Assembly: GCA_023653625.1 (NCBI GenBank)
Contig: CM042911.1
Span: 23,596,192 to 23,660,191 of the forward strand
From: Triadica sebifera
Lineage: Eukaryota > Streptophyta > Magnoliopsida > Malpighiales > Euphorbiaceae
Direction of reading: 5' to 3'
DNA length: 64,000 nt
In this document: piece by piece, positions 1-11,669 of the stretch
How positions within the stretch are numbered: the stretch's first letter is position 1
Layout: each line of letters opens with the position of its first letter
The notes under the pieces: model-generated
Databases searched by the model: none
The model's input: the letters and a program-made list of their open reading frames with translations, nothing else
Told to the model about the DNA's origin: nothing
Position numbers and translations under genes: made by a program

Positions 1-2294
1 CCTATCAACTACAACAAAAATGTTATCTCTTCCCTTTTTAGTCTTAGACAGTCCCAACACAAAATCCATAGAAATGTCAATTCAGGGCTGACTAGGGATG
101 GGTAAATGAGTATACAACCCATGAGGTTGAATTCTTGACTTGGCTTACTTACATGCAACACACCTAGAGCAAATTTTCTCAACATCTTTCTTCATATTAG
201 GCCGATAAAAATGCTCATACAAGATGTCAAGTGTCTTAGCAATACCAAAATGACCCATCAAACCACCATTATGAGCCTCACGCACAAGCAACTCACACAT
301 TGAACAATTAGGCACACAAAGTTTATTTTCTCTAAATAAATAACCATCATACCTATAAAACCTTTGAAATGCAGATTGTTCACATGCATTATAAACATTT
401 GAAAAATCAGAATCAGAAGCATACAATTCCCTTATATATTCAAATCCCATCAATCGAGAACTCAAAGTATTACTAAGAGTATATCTTCTAGATAATGCAT
501 CAGCAACCACATTTTCCTTACCTTGTTTGTATTGAATCACATAAGGAAAGGTCTCAATGAACTCCAACCACTTGGCATGTCGTTTGTTCAACTTACCTTG
601 ACCCTTGAGATGCTTTAAAGACTCATGATCACTATGAATCACAAACTCTTTAGGCCAAATATAATGCTGCCAAGTCTCCAAAGCCCTCAATAATGCATAC
701 AACTCCTTGTCATACGTGGAATAATTGAGTTGTGCACCACTTAACTTTTCACTAAAGAAAGCAATTGGATGCCTACCCTGCATCAAAACAGCACCAATAC
801 CTATCCTGGAGGCATCACATTCAATCTCAAAAGTAGAATTAAAATCAGGCAAACTCAAAACAGGTGCAGAACAAAGTTTATTTTTCAAAGTATTAAATGC
901 AAGTTCTTGCGCCTCGGCCCACTTAAACCCCACATCTTTTTTAATGATTTCAGTTAAAGGATCAGTAATGATACTAAAATCTTTTACAAACCTCCTGTAA
1001 AAGCTAGCAAGGCCATGAAAGCTCCTAACATCACTCACATTCCTAGGGGTTGGCCATTCTTGGATAGCCCTGATATTCTCCTCATCAACCTCAATTCCAT
1101 TGGCACTCACCACATGCCCTAAGAATATAACTTTATTCATGCAAAATGTGCACTTTTTAAGTTTAGCATACAATTATTATCTCCTAAGTGTATCCAAAAT
1201 AGCCCTAAGATGATGTATATGCTCATCAACAGATTTACTATAAATCAAAATATTATCAAAATAAACAACAACAAATTTTCCAATGAGCTGACGCAAAACA
1301 TTATTGATCAATCTCATAAAAGTGCTAGGGGTGTTGGTTAGACCAAAAGGCATAACGAGCCACTCATATAAACCAAGCTTTGTTTTAAATGCTGTTTTCC
1401 ATTCATTACCAACTTTCATTCTAATTTGGTGATATCCACTCATCAAATCAATCTTAGTAAAGACACATGCGCCATGCAGTTCATCTAACATATCATCTAA
1501 TCTGGCAATTGGATGGCGATACTTAACTGTTATGCGATTCACAGCCCTACAATCAACACGCATGCGCCAACTCCCATCCTTTTTTTGGCACCAAAAGCAC
1601 CAGCACTGCACACGGACTAAGACTCTCATGGATATGCCCTCTTGCTAACAACTCCTCCACTTGCCTTTAAAGTTTCTTTGTCTCCTCGGGGTTGCTCTTA
1701 TAGGTTGGGCGGTGTGGAATTTGAGCTCCTGGTATGGAATCAATTTGATGTTCAATTCCTCTTATTGGTGGCAATCCTTGTGGTAACTTTTCAGGGAATA
1801 CATTCTCATATTCCTACAATAAAGAAACAACAACACTAGGCAAATAATGGTTAAGGTCAGCTTCATTCAAATAAGATTCCTTGTACATGAGTACAAGTAA
1901 ACATTGTTGATTCTCCAAAAGCCACTCTCATATCTCTTACTTTTGCATAAAAATTGTTTTTTTTTGTACCACTCTCCTTTGGGCCAATTATTTGCTTTTC
2001 TTTTTGGGCCTCTTTTCCTCCCATTTTTCTCTCTTTCTCAGCCTCTCCTTTTTCTTTTCCTCTCATCTCTCTTATTTTGCAACTCTCGGCCTTTCCATTT
2101 TCTTTTTGCTCATTTTCTCTCAATTTGGACCCTTTCGCTTCTTTTTGCATTTCTTCCTCCATGCTCCTTTTTAGCTTCATTTAATCTTCATAAACTTCAC
2201 TAGGAGTCATAGGAGCCAGAATGATACGTTGATCTCCCATCACGAATGAGTGTATATTTCTATACCCATCATGCGTCACCTTTCTGTCATATTT
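1..2294 (-). pseudogene. gypsy A pol pseudogene (linker, RT, RNase H, integrase zinc finger)
   Basis: Reading down from 2294, a Lys/Glu-rich linker (2180-1863) leads into reverse transcriptase, RNase H (DASRIGIGAVL, then the SDHESLKHL and ADALSRRY motifs) and an HHCC integrase finger with the start of the catalytic core (SMDF) near the window edge. Visible damage includes TGA where family members carry Trp just after the protease (about 2295), TAA before the linker, TAA in the RT N-terminus, an extra base in a T7 tract at 1580-1586, and two adjacent TAA codons at 1179-1174 between RT and RNase H. The RT active-site box reads YFDN instead of YFDD (1263-1252). A stop at 147-145 and another shortly after interrupt integrase. 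The gene is dead by several independent criteria. Confidence 0.85.
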
Positions 2295-3919
2295 TCATGG
2301 CCTACCAAGCAACATATGACTTGCATGCATAGGTACTACATCACAAAGTACACGGTCAAAATATCTTACAATGGAGAATGAAATTAAAACTTGTTTATTT
2401 ACCCTTAACTCTCCGCAATCATTAAGCCGTTGTAGTCTATATGGCCTAGGATGTTTCAAACAATCCAACCTCAACTTATTAACTAAATTAGTACTTGCAA
2501 CATTAGTACAACTTCCTCCATCAATTATAAGACTACAAATTTTGCCATTTCTCAAGCATATGGAATGGAAGATATTTTTCCTTTGTTCAACCCCATCTTC
2601 TTTCAATTGTGCATTTGGTACACGCCTAACCACAAGATTTAAATCCTCGCTAATAGCATGCTCGGCCTCATCATCATCACTACAATCTTCAAATGAAGGC
2701 ATTGAATCAGATTCTTTATCATTTTCGGATTCAATTACACCATTATCTTTCAATATCATAACCTTTTTATTTGGGCATTGAAATGCAATATGTCCATTGC
2801 TAAGGCACTTAAAGCATTTTATGTTTCTATGTTTTTCAGTATTAGAAGAATAAGTAGCATTAGCTTTAGGGTTACCTTTTTGCTTTACTTTACCCTTTTC
2901 TTCTCTTACCTTGTCTTTGGCTTTATCTTCCCTTTTAGGCCACTTTGAGCTCCAATTAGATGTGGAACCCAAATAGGTTGGTTTGTTGGTTCCCTTTTGC
3001 TTTAGTTGTTTCTCTACCTTCATAGCCATATTCACCATCTCCTCTAACTTTACATAGTGGTGCAGCTCAATAACATTTGCAATTTCCTTATTGAGACCAG
3101 CCAAGAAATGTGCCATGGTAGCCTCTCTATCTTCATCAATATTAGCCCTCATCATAGCTATCTCCATTTCTTTATGATAGTCCTCAACACTTTTATTCCC
3201 CTGTCTCAAACTTTGGAGCCTTTGATGTAGTTCCCTATAATAGTAACTAGGCACAAACCTCTTTCTCATGACTGCCTTCATCCCCACCCATGTGTTTATA
3301 GGTCTTTCCCCATTCCTACGCCTATTGAGGATTATTTGGTCCCACCAAACCAAGGCATAGTCAGTGAATTCCACAGCTGCCAACTTTACTTTTTTCTACT
3401 CATAATAGTTATGACATTCAAACACCAATTCCACTTTTCTCTCTCTCACTCCAAGTAAGCATCAACATCATTCCTACCTTGAAAAGTAGGGATTTTCATT
3501 TTAATACTCCCCAAAGTACGATCTATCCAATTCTCGACGTTCCTAAATTTATCTGCCTCTACCTTGCCTCTATGTTCTCTCCTATTCCTTCCTCTATCAT
3601 TTCTGCCCCCTCTACCTCCAAACTGATTTTTATCCCTATCATCATCAAACTCATCAAAATCTTCTTCATAGTCAGATTGAGGTGGAGTTGTTAATCTTTC
3701 CCTTCTCTCTCCAATTCGACTTTGCAAGGATGTATCTCTTCTAAGATTATGTAGAGCTTGATCATAGCCTTCTAACCTCCTATCATACTTGTCAAACCGA
3801 TCATTCATATCTCGGAGCAGAATCTCAAGCCTTCCAAATTGTTGTTGCATAGCCTCCAATGTAAAGAAAGTTTTATTTCCTTCCTCACTACTTTTTTCCT
3901 GGTTGCTTGATTTAGACAT
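2295..3919 (-). pseudogene. gypsy A gag with zinc knuckle and aspartic protease
   Basis: The likely start is the ATG at 3919, giving MSKSSNQ. A coiled, charged N-terminus is followed by an Arg/Gly/Asp-rich stretch, the retrotransposon gag core (FTDYALVWWDQ and WVGMKAVMRKRFVPSYY), a CX2CX4HX4C zinc knuckle (CFKCLSNGHIAFQC, near 2817-2774) and a protease with IIDGGSCTNVAS in place of the common DTG/DSG core. The frame is interrupted near 3446 by TGA at a position that is Trp in relatives (DAYLE then stop), after which homology continues to the gag core from about 3383. Gag would form the virus-like particle and bind RNA. This copy is non-functional because of that stop and the one at 2295. Confidence 0.85.
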
Positions 3920-4924
3920 GATGTAAATAAATGGTCTCACACACTCTCTCACATATTTCACTCAAGAGGTGTATGTTCGCTTGTGTTTCACTCAATAAAG
4001 GCTTTTACCCTCTTTTGAGCTAACCACTCTTGCCTTTTACCGCTCTTGTGTCCTCACTATGATATATTTTCGGATTAATTTCAACCAACCAGATCAATAA
4101 TAATGAGCAACAATATCCAATATAAAATTAAAATAGACAATTCCTAAGAAAGAAAGGAAACATCACAAAACTAGAAGCAAAATTAATGAAATGAAAGCAA
4201 GGAATGACAAATATATGATATATGCACACACGGATGAAGAATGAGGTGTGTAGATATAATATGTGTTATTTGAGTAATATGGAATGCAAAATTACGCAAC
4301 TAATGTAATGGAAACAAGTAGGACAACAGTTAAGAATATAAAACAAAGAATGCAATAAATTGACAAAACTAGGAAAAATTAAGTGTATTTGTTCTACTGC
4401 CCTAATAGAATTCGAACCATAACCTAAAATTCACTAAACCATTCCAAACTTACTGCCAAATAAGCTAATTGTATGCCTATTAGTAACTATTATCCACCAA
4501 TTGCACAATTTCCAGCAATAAGCAATGAAATCTCAACTTATACCTCAATATGAAACCAATCAATTTCAATTATGAACTCCACTCAAAATTGCTCAAATTA
4601 TTAATTTTAATCAGAATAGAGCAAATATATTCAGTGACAATTCATTTTATATATGTGTACAATCAATTGAATCCAAACAGTCCCACTTTTGGCAATCAAT
4701 GCCTATATGCACGATTGTTTTTTAATCTGATCTACAAAAAAAAATTAAAAACACCAAAAATTCGTACCCAAAACAAAAAGAAATAAACCAAACTTCAATA
4801 GACAGCAATATAGGCAAATTCAACCACAAATAGATAAACTTTTTTTAATTTTTTATGCGGTAACTTGAACAAATATCACTAAAACCAGCAAAATAAAGAT
4901 AAGTACAATTGATTTAGAACCAAA
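3920..4924 (-). other. gypsy A untranslated leader, no gene
   Basis: About 1 kb of A-rich sequence lies between the primer-binding site and the gag start. Both strands carry frequent stops and no recognisable domain. A leader of this length is plausible for plant gypsy elements, and I see nothing else in it. Confidence 0.55.
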
Positions 4925-4936
4925 GCTCTCATACCA
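4925..4936 (-). other. primer-binding site of gypsy A
   Basis: On the minus strand this reads TGGTATGAGAGC, one mismatch from TGGTATCAGAGC, which is complementary to the 3' end of initiator methionine tRNA and is the usual plant LTR-retrotransposon PBS. It sits two bases from the proposed LTR end. Confidence 0.7.
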
Positions 4937-4938
4937 AA

Positions 4939-5518
4939 TGATGTAGCAACCACCTAGAATTTAAGTCTAGACAACCTCCAAATCAATTTGATACAAATCT
5001 TAAGTTTAACCAATTGTAAGATTAGACTCTTCACCCCAAAAAAATAGCAATAAATGGGTAACAAAGAGTATGAAGAGAGAATTGGATTTACGCCATAAAT
5101 TAATTACCAACCTGATAAGTGAAAACAATCATTGGTATATCAATGGAGATCACACCTCCCACTTGAAGAACACTCAAATTTTGATCTTAATCACCAATCT
5201 GATTGTCTTACACATATAAGGAGGTATTTAGACCTCTACAAACCAAACCCTAGGTGAAAAAATGAAGAAAATACCAATCTGACCCTAATGACTTAAGGAC
5301 AAACGAATGAGCTTAATTTTATAAAGCCTACACACCTAAGACAAGTTAAAATAAGGTTGATCATGTGTCTTTAAATGAAATCACATTCCAATAATTAAAA
5401 TAAAATAGCCCACTAAATTTATCTTAGGCCCAACCATGACATAACATAAGTCCACCTTAACATAGCATATTGCACATGACTTGAACCTTGTAATATAGAC
5501 TTGTTCTCTAGCCCATCA
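4939..5518 (-). repeat. LTR of gypsy A (about 580 bp)
   Basis: The segment begins TGATG and ends CATCA on the plus strand, a perfect 5-base terminal inverted repeat with the TG...CA ends expected of an LTR. Its inner edge abuts the primer-binding site at a 2-nt spacing. A TATA-like CCTTATATG lies near 5214-5222 on the minus strand. The boundaries are inferred from these signals because the partner LTR is outside the window. The outer side is not clean flanking DNA but a pol C-terminal tail (see 5519-5757), so this LTR may belong to two partial copies. Confidence 0.6.
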
Positions 5519-5757
5519 GGCTAGTTTTCTTCACCATCACATGCCCCAATGAGTGTGACAAGCTTTGGATCGCCAACCGATTCCATCTCTTCAAGCCTGA
5601 CCCAAGCCTCTTCCTTAATATCTCTTATCACCAAGCTTTGAATATACATTTGCAAGGCTGCCTTGAGCTTGTTTCTACTTGATCTTATGATTGGACCAGG
5701 TGGCATCACTAATCCATCTCCTCCATGACATGTAAGATCATTTCTGTTGTCATGGCT
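5519..5757 (-). pseudogene. C-terminal pol tail of a gypsy element, fused upstream of the LTR
   Basis: The last about 80 codons of a 192-codon open frame (6099-5521) carry a GPIIRSSRNKLKAAL stretch resembling the GPITRxRxK...AL tail that closes the pol polyprotein of many plant gypsy elements. The tail ends in TAG 2 nt before the LTR at 5518, where a 3' LTR would normally follow, and the purine-rich GGTGAAGAAAAC just upstream could be a polypurine tract. The first part of the same frame is a protease of a different element (B), so the frame is a fusion with its junction near 5757. This could be a truncated older copy of family A sharing its LTR. Confidence 0.5.
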
Positions 5758-7323
5758 TGCATCAACCACTGCCCTATGTTGAGTTAACCAATCTATCCCC
5801 AAGATTGCATCAAACTCACGGAATAACAACTCTATCAAGTCAGCTGGGAATTCTACATTCTGAGCTTTGATTGAACTGTTTTTATAGACTCGACTAACTT
5901 TCACTCCATGACCCAAAGGATTTGTCATTAATCTATCGTAATCTAATTCCTCTGCTACCATATTACCCTGACTAGGTGGTGACATGCATAAATAAGAATG
6001 TGTAGAACCTGGATCTATTAGTGCAAATAAATCAATATCATAAAAAGAAAATTTACCAATAATGACATTCGGGGTATCCTGCTCCTCATGAGCTCTCATG
6101 GCATATGCTCAGGCTAGGGCTTGATTACCTTATGCTTTATTCACTGATTTTGATACACTCTAACCAATCCTGTTACTTCTAGACTATCCATGTCCCCTGC
6201 CTTGAGTGACATTCTGAACCTGAACTAATACTATACCACTTGTACCTCTTCCTCTAGGGCAATCTTTTTGTTTGTACTCAATAGATCCGTATCATAGGCA
6301 TGCTCCAGTAATCCACTAGCAATCACCTCCATGTGATCTTCCATAATACTGACATGTGACAGATATAAATCTCATGTTACCCGAAGCTGGTGCACTAGCT
6401 TTAGACCCTTTTGGTCTCGACTATTGGCTTTGCCTAGCTGAAAAGGCTGGTCCAGAACCCGTGATTGGAAAAGCCTAGGCATTGTCTACCCCCTTTTACT
6501 TGATGTTTGGACTATGCTAATTGTCGATCTCTAGGTGACTCTTCTATCATCTTTCTCTTTGACCTTTTTTCCACACTGATGGCCGAGGATATTAGTGTAG
6601 AAAAATCCTCATGCTGAAGGGTGGTAACCATATTTCCAACATCATCATTAAGCCCATCCTCAAATCTACGACATCTATCTGCCTCATCAATAATGATTTC
6701 AATTACATATTTATTCAGTCTTGTGAATTCCATCTTGTATTCTGCCACTAACTTGTTTTCTTGCTTTAGGTATTGAAATTCTTTTTTTTTTCATTAACAT
6801 AAACTCTAAGCACATATTTCTTGCTAAATTCTATCTTGAAGAAATTCCATGAAGGTGGTTTCGGTGTCTGGGGCTTTGATAAGATTGATTTCCTCCAGTC
6901 ATAAGCATGATCTTTTAGAAGGGACACTGCATACTTGACTTTCTATTCCTTTGGACACTCGAGTTCCTCAAACGCCTTTTCTATCGATTCCATCCAAAAC
7001 TCTGATGCGGCTGGGTCATCCTTTCTCCTTCCCATAAAATATGCGGCCTCATATTTTCTCAGCTTATCAATTTAGGATTTTGGCTGAGGTGGAGAAAGCG
7101 GTGGAGCTGGTTGTGGAATTGCTTGTATTATCCGTTGCAACAAATTTGCTATTTACTCCATAAGAGGTTCCTATCATAAATTATCTTGTCCCTCTGCTCT
7201 AGGTGGAGCTACTACACTCGGCATAGAATCTCTCACTGATGGAGGTTGTCTAAGATCGACTAAGTTTGAAAGAATGTTACTCAGTTCATCTTCCGAGAAA
7301 TTTTATTATAATCCCGAATCCAT
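5758..7323 (-). pseudogene. gypsy B gag and protease, broken
   Basis: Gag starts at the ATG at 7323 (MDSGL, then two stops), continues through a Pro-rich N-terminus (PQPAPPLSPPQPKS), the conserved core (FMGRRKDDPAASEFWMES, then YAVSLLKDHAYDW) and a clean 78-codon stretch at 6748-6512 (AEYKMEFTRLNKYV). It then passes through degenerate zinc knuckles (CQYYGRSHGGDC and CLYGSIEYKQKDC) into a protease with ALIDPGSTHSYLC and the ILGIDWLTQH motif near its end. Many stops lie before 6100, while the protease part is open. The protein would have been the capsid and its processing protease; the gene cannot function now. Confidence 0.75.
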
Positions 7324-7440
7324 ATGTACCTATAAACCAGAAGAAGGGACCCCAAATCAATAATTGCAGTATTTTATGCATATGCATGAGACACACTTTC
7401 TATTTTACACCCACTGTTTAAGAATCAATTAACCTGGGTT

Positions 7441-7452
7441 CTCTAATACTAC
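7441..7452 (-). other. degenerate primer-binding site of gypsy B
   Basis: The minus strand reads AGTAGTATTAGAG immediately inside the LTR end, similar to the tRNA-iMet complement TGGTATCAGAG. The same spacing and a similar sequence occur at element C. Confidence 0.5.
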
Positions 7453-7456
7453 TAAA

Positions 7457-10172
7457 TGTAGCGCTCCCTTACCCTACTAGTCGTTAATAGTGTATGAAAG
7501 TGCTACTAAGCTCATTTGTTTTTGTAAAAACCAATACTCAAATTATTGTATATAATTTTTTTTCAATGAGTTTATTATTAGAGGAATATTTATTACTATA
7601 TTTCTTTTTGTTTTCATATCATTTAAATATGAAACGAGTGATATAAACATTTTGTTTTAAAAGAATTCATTCACTAAACCATAATACTTAGAAATATATT
7701 AACAATAATACCAAATATATTAATTACAAAATTCACTCCTTATAAATCCTACATGCCACAATTTACATCAAAAGAAATTCTTAAAATTTAATTTTTACAA
7801 TACAATTTCAAAAAGATACAAAAAAATAAACTGCTGCAATTTAATCTTAGGGTTTTTTTATCTTTGGTCGCCCTAACGCAACAACTACGTCTATTTATTT
7901 GTGCGTGAAACACACGCAGTAAGCTATTAGCTTAGTGGTACATTTGACAACTATCCAATAATTATATAAATATTTCTAGAATAAAATTTTAGAAACTACA
8001 ATTAATTTATTAAGCATGTCAAAATATTTAAATAGTATAAAAACTATTTATGTCATGCAAAAATATACAATTTATCAATTATAACATTTCACTCATTAAG
8101 CATGTTTGAAAATTGTTTAACAATACAATATATACAATTTAAAATATCAATTTAATAATTTACATTTTTTTCTATTACTTATTTAAAATTCCACGACATT
8201 TTAGACCAAAACTAAACATTTGATACATGGTTTCTTCTCTCTGGCAGTATACTCGGTGCCAACATAATTATGTTATAACATGACGTTTAACACCTACATT
8301 TTCAATAACAACTCAACACCTTTTTTGTGTCTATATAATTTCAAATTCAGTACTATTTCTTAGTGTCTACATAAATTAAATCTCAGCACTATTTTCTAGT
8401 GCCTATATTTCTACTCTTTTATTGGGATGTCAACTTTTTCTAATTTATAGTTATCAACTATATGTTATAGGGCTTAATAATATTTGTTATATTTATTATT
8501 ATTTACATAAATTATATATGTAACACTAATATAATTTCACATAATTGCATTAATTTTCATTAAATATTTTATAACGTCATACTTACTTATTTAATCATTA
8601 TGACTATAAGAAAAGTCCAATAATATATTTTTCCATCACAAAATTCCACAATCAACACATACATACAAACTGCCCTATTTTGGACAGCATTTATGTCTTA
8701 TATTTTCTTGCATTTTTTATCTACGTTTAGATAGAATTTGGACAATTAATCAACTAAAAAAATATAGGTACATGTCTTATCTTTAATTTCTAACTAGAAT
8801 CATACTAAACTGAATTTTGTAGCAAAAGTTGTGAATTTTTTAAGATAAGTTCATTATATTTTGCCCAATATTTTACTAGACAGATTTCTAGTTAGATTTT
8901 GAGTCTATTTTTTTACCTAATTTCAGACATATAAGATCTAATGGTCTAATAAAAGTTGAAACCCTATGTCTTAATTTTCCAACCCAATAATAATTATTCA
9001 AAAATTATTTTCAGAACTCAAGTTATGACCAAAAAAGTAAACACTATTTATAAGACGAATTTTCCAGCACTTCACTTAATTCCTACAATTTCTATCTTCA
9101 TACATCAATCTCATATTCAAATTATTATTTCCACATTCATGACATCATTTAATCAAAATATCGAGAATTACATACACAATTACACATAATATCACAAAAT
9201 TAAAAATCACATTTTTCACATTGAATTTTTGTCAAATGTACATACCTCAAAAATCTACTTCACTTCACTTTTCTCTTCCTCCTAGTTAGCTTTCTCCTTG
9301 CCCTTACTTTCTCTTTGATTTTGGCTCAAAGATTGTTCACCTCATTGGCCTAACAACAATTTTCACACTAATCAAACACTAATTACACTAATCCACATTT
9401 AATCACCATTAACATAATAATAACCCTAAATTACCAAATTTAATGGTAACTAACCTCAAAATCAAAGAAAATATAAGAAGAAAAATGATAAGATGGAAAA
9501 TCTAACCTCACATTTGTAGATTTTCAAAATGACTAAAGTCTTCCTTCTCTTTTTCTCTTTTTTTCTTCTTTCCTCTTCCTTAGTTTAGCTCACTTTGCTT
9601 CACTTTCTTGATGATCTTGCCTAAATCTCACTTTTTTTCATCTAATCTTAGGTTTGATTGAAGAAAAAAAAGAAGAACAAAAGGGGAGAGGAGAGTCATG
9701 ACAACAAGGAGAAGAATATAAAGTTTTTTGGTTTGTTTAAGATGAGGAAGAAGAATAATATAGGCAAAAAGGTGAAAATTGACTTTTATAGTTGGATTAG
9801 GTAGGTGGTTAAAATTAATAGATAATTTTGTCCTCTATTGGTTTATTAATTTAAATCACTCTTACTTAATTTTAATCCAAATAATATTCCTTTCCTTACA
9901 TAAATAATATTCTATTTTTATATCTTCTTAAAATATATGTGCCAAAAATACTCCAATTTCCAATTTCCTTCAGCAAATAATTATTTTTTCCAAATTTTAA
10001 TTCTGAACTTCAAAATTCTCAATTAATAATATCCAAAATATTTTTCTCATATCTTATTATTATTTTAATTTATTTATTTCATTTTCGAATTTAAACCCCG
10101 ATTAGTTTGGCGGTCAGATTTCTGTCAACCGCGATTGTAGCCTAAATTATTAGACATTAAGTTAACTTAGTT
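7457..10172 (-). repeat. Long LTR of gypsy B (about 2.7 kb)
   Basis: The inner end is TGTAGCGC on the plus strand next to the primer-binding site. The outer end near 10172 is estimated by similarity to the outer end of LTR C (60190-60290, inverted): both have a TTTAAAC-CC-AT core followed by ATTAGAC-TTAA. A minus-strand TATA box lies near 9795-9803 (CTATAAAAG). The interior is AT-rich and non-coding; the small open frame at 8956-9189 has no recognisable domain. Related blocks occur at 58.1-60.2 kb in the same orientation. The outer boundary is uncertain by tens of bases. Confidence 0.6.
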
Positions 10173-10498
10173 TTCATTTAGAATTAATACATTTTTTAAA
10201 AGCAAATATTTTAGGCGGCTAGCCACCTTGCAAATGAAATTTATGAGAATTTCATCCTTAGGATTTAAGCATACAATTTTTTTTTTCATTCTTCTTAGTG
10301 CATTGATGAAGACTCAAAACAAAGATCATTGCTTAAGATTTCTGTTATATGCTATAATTAGGGATTTGCCCTTTCTGGATTTGCATAAGGAATAAATCCC
10401 CAACCTTACCTGGCTCTCAGCCTTGTTTCATGCTATTAAGAGGCAAGCTTTTTTTTTTTTTTTTATTGAATTCCTTGCTGAAAGTTTTTTATTTGTAG
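10173..10498. other. No gene recognised; candidate intron end before an orphan exon
   Basis: AT-rich sequence with a T-rich tract at 10450-10464 and a pyrimidine-rich acceptor ending TTTGTAG at 10498. I see no coding sequence in it. Confidence 0.4.
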
Positions 10499-10616
10499 GA
10501 ATCTATATCGGCTATTAGCTTCAGTAACAAATGATCCAGATATATGTGCTCTGGAGGAAGTGGTCAAGTTGTTAGAATATGAGATCTATAAAGGAAATGA
10601 TGTATTAAATGGTTGA
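10499..10616 (+). pseudogene. Orphan terminal exon of an unrecognised plant gene
   Basis: After a good splice acceptor (TTTGTAG, ending at 10498) a 118-nt open stretch reads LYRLLASVTNDPDICALEEV and continues through about 18 more residues rich in Leu and Glu to a TGA at 10614-10616. The composition looks like real amphipathic coding sequence, not random AT-rich DNA. It is followed by about 360 nt of untranslated-looking sequence and AATAAA signals. No upstream exons are visible: the DNA to the left is the gypsy B LTR, so the gene is either truncated or has an intron extending past the window edge. I do not recognise the family. It is labelled pseudogene because no start or other exon can be shown. 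Confidence 0.4.
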
Positions 10617-10974
10617 AGGGTTATAGCAGTATGACTACAGGTGGATCCTTCACAACCTTGCATCCAGTGCCAGGGCCATAGAACTCAAGTCCCTAATGAA
10701 TAGGTTGTTTAGTTTCTGGCATTTCCAGAATGCCATTTTGGCCCTTGTTGCTAGAGTTTCCAAACTGTACATTAATTGTTCATATATATGTTTGATTTCA
10801 AGACCATGCATTATGAGTGCTTGATATTCGCAAATTAGCTGCCACCTTTAGTACAGGTGATGATGAGGAAATAAACTATTTATGGCTACTTCAAGTGATA
10901 TTAGAAAAAGCAATTAGCATTTTTGTATGTGTTGATTTTTCAAGCAGCATACTCAAAAATGGATGGATCATGTA

Positions 10975-10984
10975 AATAAATAAA
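10975..10984 (+). terminator. Candidate poly(A) signals after the orphan exon
   Basis: Two overlapping AATAAA hexamers lie about 360 nt after the stop codon of the orphan exon, with TTGTATTGTAATGTG about 50 nt further on. This layout is common at plant 3' ends, but cleavage cannot be proven here. Confidence 0.35.
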
Positions 10985-11070
10985 TGAGTAGATGACGGTG
11001 TTGGTGTTGAAAATTCAGTTATTGTATTGTAATGTGTTGGTTAGGAATTGTTTGAATTCCATTTTTAATC

Positions 11071-11669
11071 ATGTATTGCCTATACATACAATTTGAATAT
11101 AAGATGTTAATTTTTATTTCATTTATTCGTCATAGATTCTTAGCAGGTTTATATCCAATGCAATTTTAAAATAACGCTATTTATTTGTGTTGATAACATA
11201 TCAAAGTTTACATTCGCTAGTAAACACAGCAAAATATAATTTATATTCTCAAAGTTTACAATTTAAAAATATATTTTTTTTAAATTGAATATATTTTTAT
11301 ATATTTAGACATATAATTTTTTTATATAATAACATATATTTTTTTTATATATTTAGACATATAATTTTTTATATAATAACAAGTAAACATATTTTCAGTT
11401 TTTGAAAATGAAAAATAAATTTTACATGAGAACAAGTAAATATATTTTCTATTTTTAGAAAATGGAAACCAATTTTCATTTTTTTGATAAGTAAACATGT
11501 TTTACAAAGTTTCTATAAAAATGAAATTTTTTTATTTTCTTTAAAAAAATAAAAAGAAAAAAATAAAATAATTCTCTAAAATTAAACACATGCATGTGAA
11601 TGTTCATAAAATGATATGTCAAATTAATAAAACTAATCAAATCCAAAATAAAATAATAGGGACTGATTG
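11071..11669. other. AT-rich spacer, no feature seen
   Basis: Low-complexity A/T sequence with short repeated TTTTTATATATTTAGACATATAA stretches (about 11280-11370). No open frame, RNA gene or recognisable transposon end was found. Confidence 0.4.

Larger units (their letters stand above)
1..5518 (-). mobile_element. Ty3/gypsy LTR retrotransposon A, decayed, 3' part outside window
   Basis: Read on the minus strand, the order is LTR (5518-4939), primer-binding site (4936-4925), an untranslated leader of about 1 kb, gag with zinc knuckle and protease (3919-2295), a charged linker, reverse transcriptase, RNase H and the start of integrase, running off the window at position 1. This gag-PR-RT-RH-INT order is diagnostic of Ty3/gypsy. 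The single long reading frame is broken by several nonsense codons and at least one homopolymer frameshift, so the copy cannot make a full polyprotein. The second LTR would lie left of the window, so LTR divergence cannot be used to date it. The lineage within gypsy is not resolved. Confidence 0.88.
5758..10172 (-). mobile_element. Ty3/gypsy element B, 5' half only (LTR, gag, protease)
   Basis: On the minus strand a long LTR (10172-7457) is followed by a degenerate primer-binding site, a broken gag (7323 to about 6100) and the aspartic protease (6099 to about 5758), where the element stops abruptly and joins a different pol tail. RT, RNase H and integrase are missing. The LTR resembles that of element C at the right edge of the window in opposite orientation: both carry a TGTA/TGTTACA end, a TATA box and a similar outer end. 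Confidence 0.72.

Noticed and set aside
1904..2203. Plus-strand open frame of 99 codons rich in Leu/Phe that looks like a membrane protein
   Set aside because: It is the complement of the Lys/Glu-rich linker of gypsy A pol; antisense of Lys/Glu codons gives Leu/Phe.
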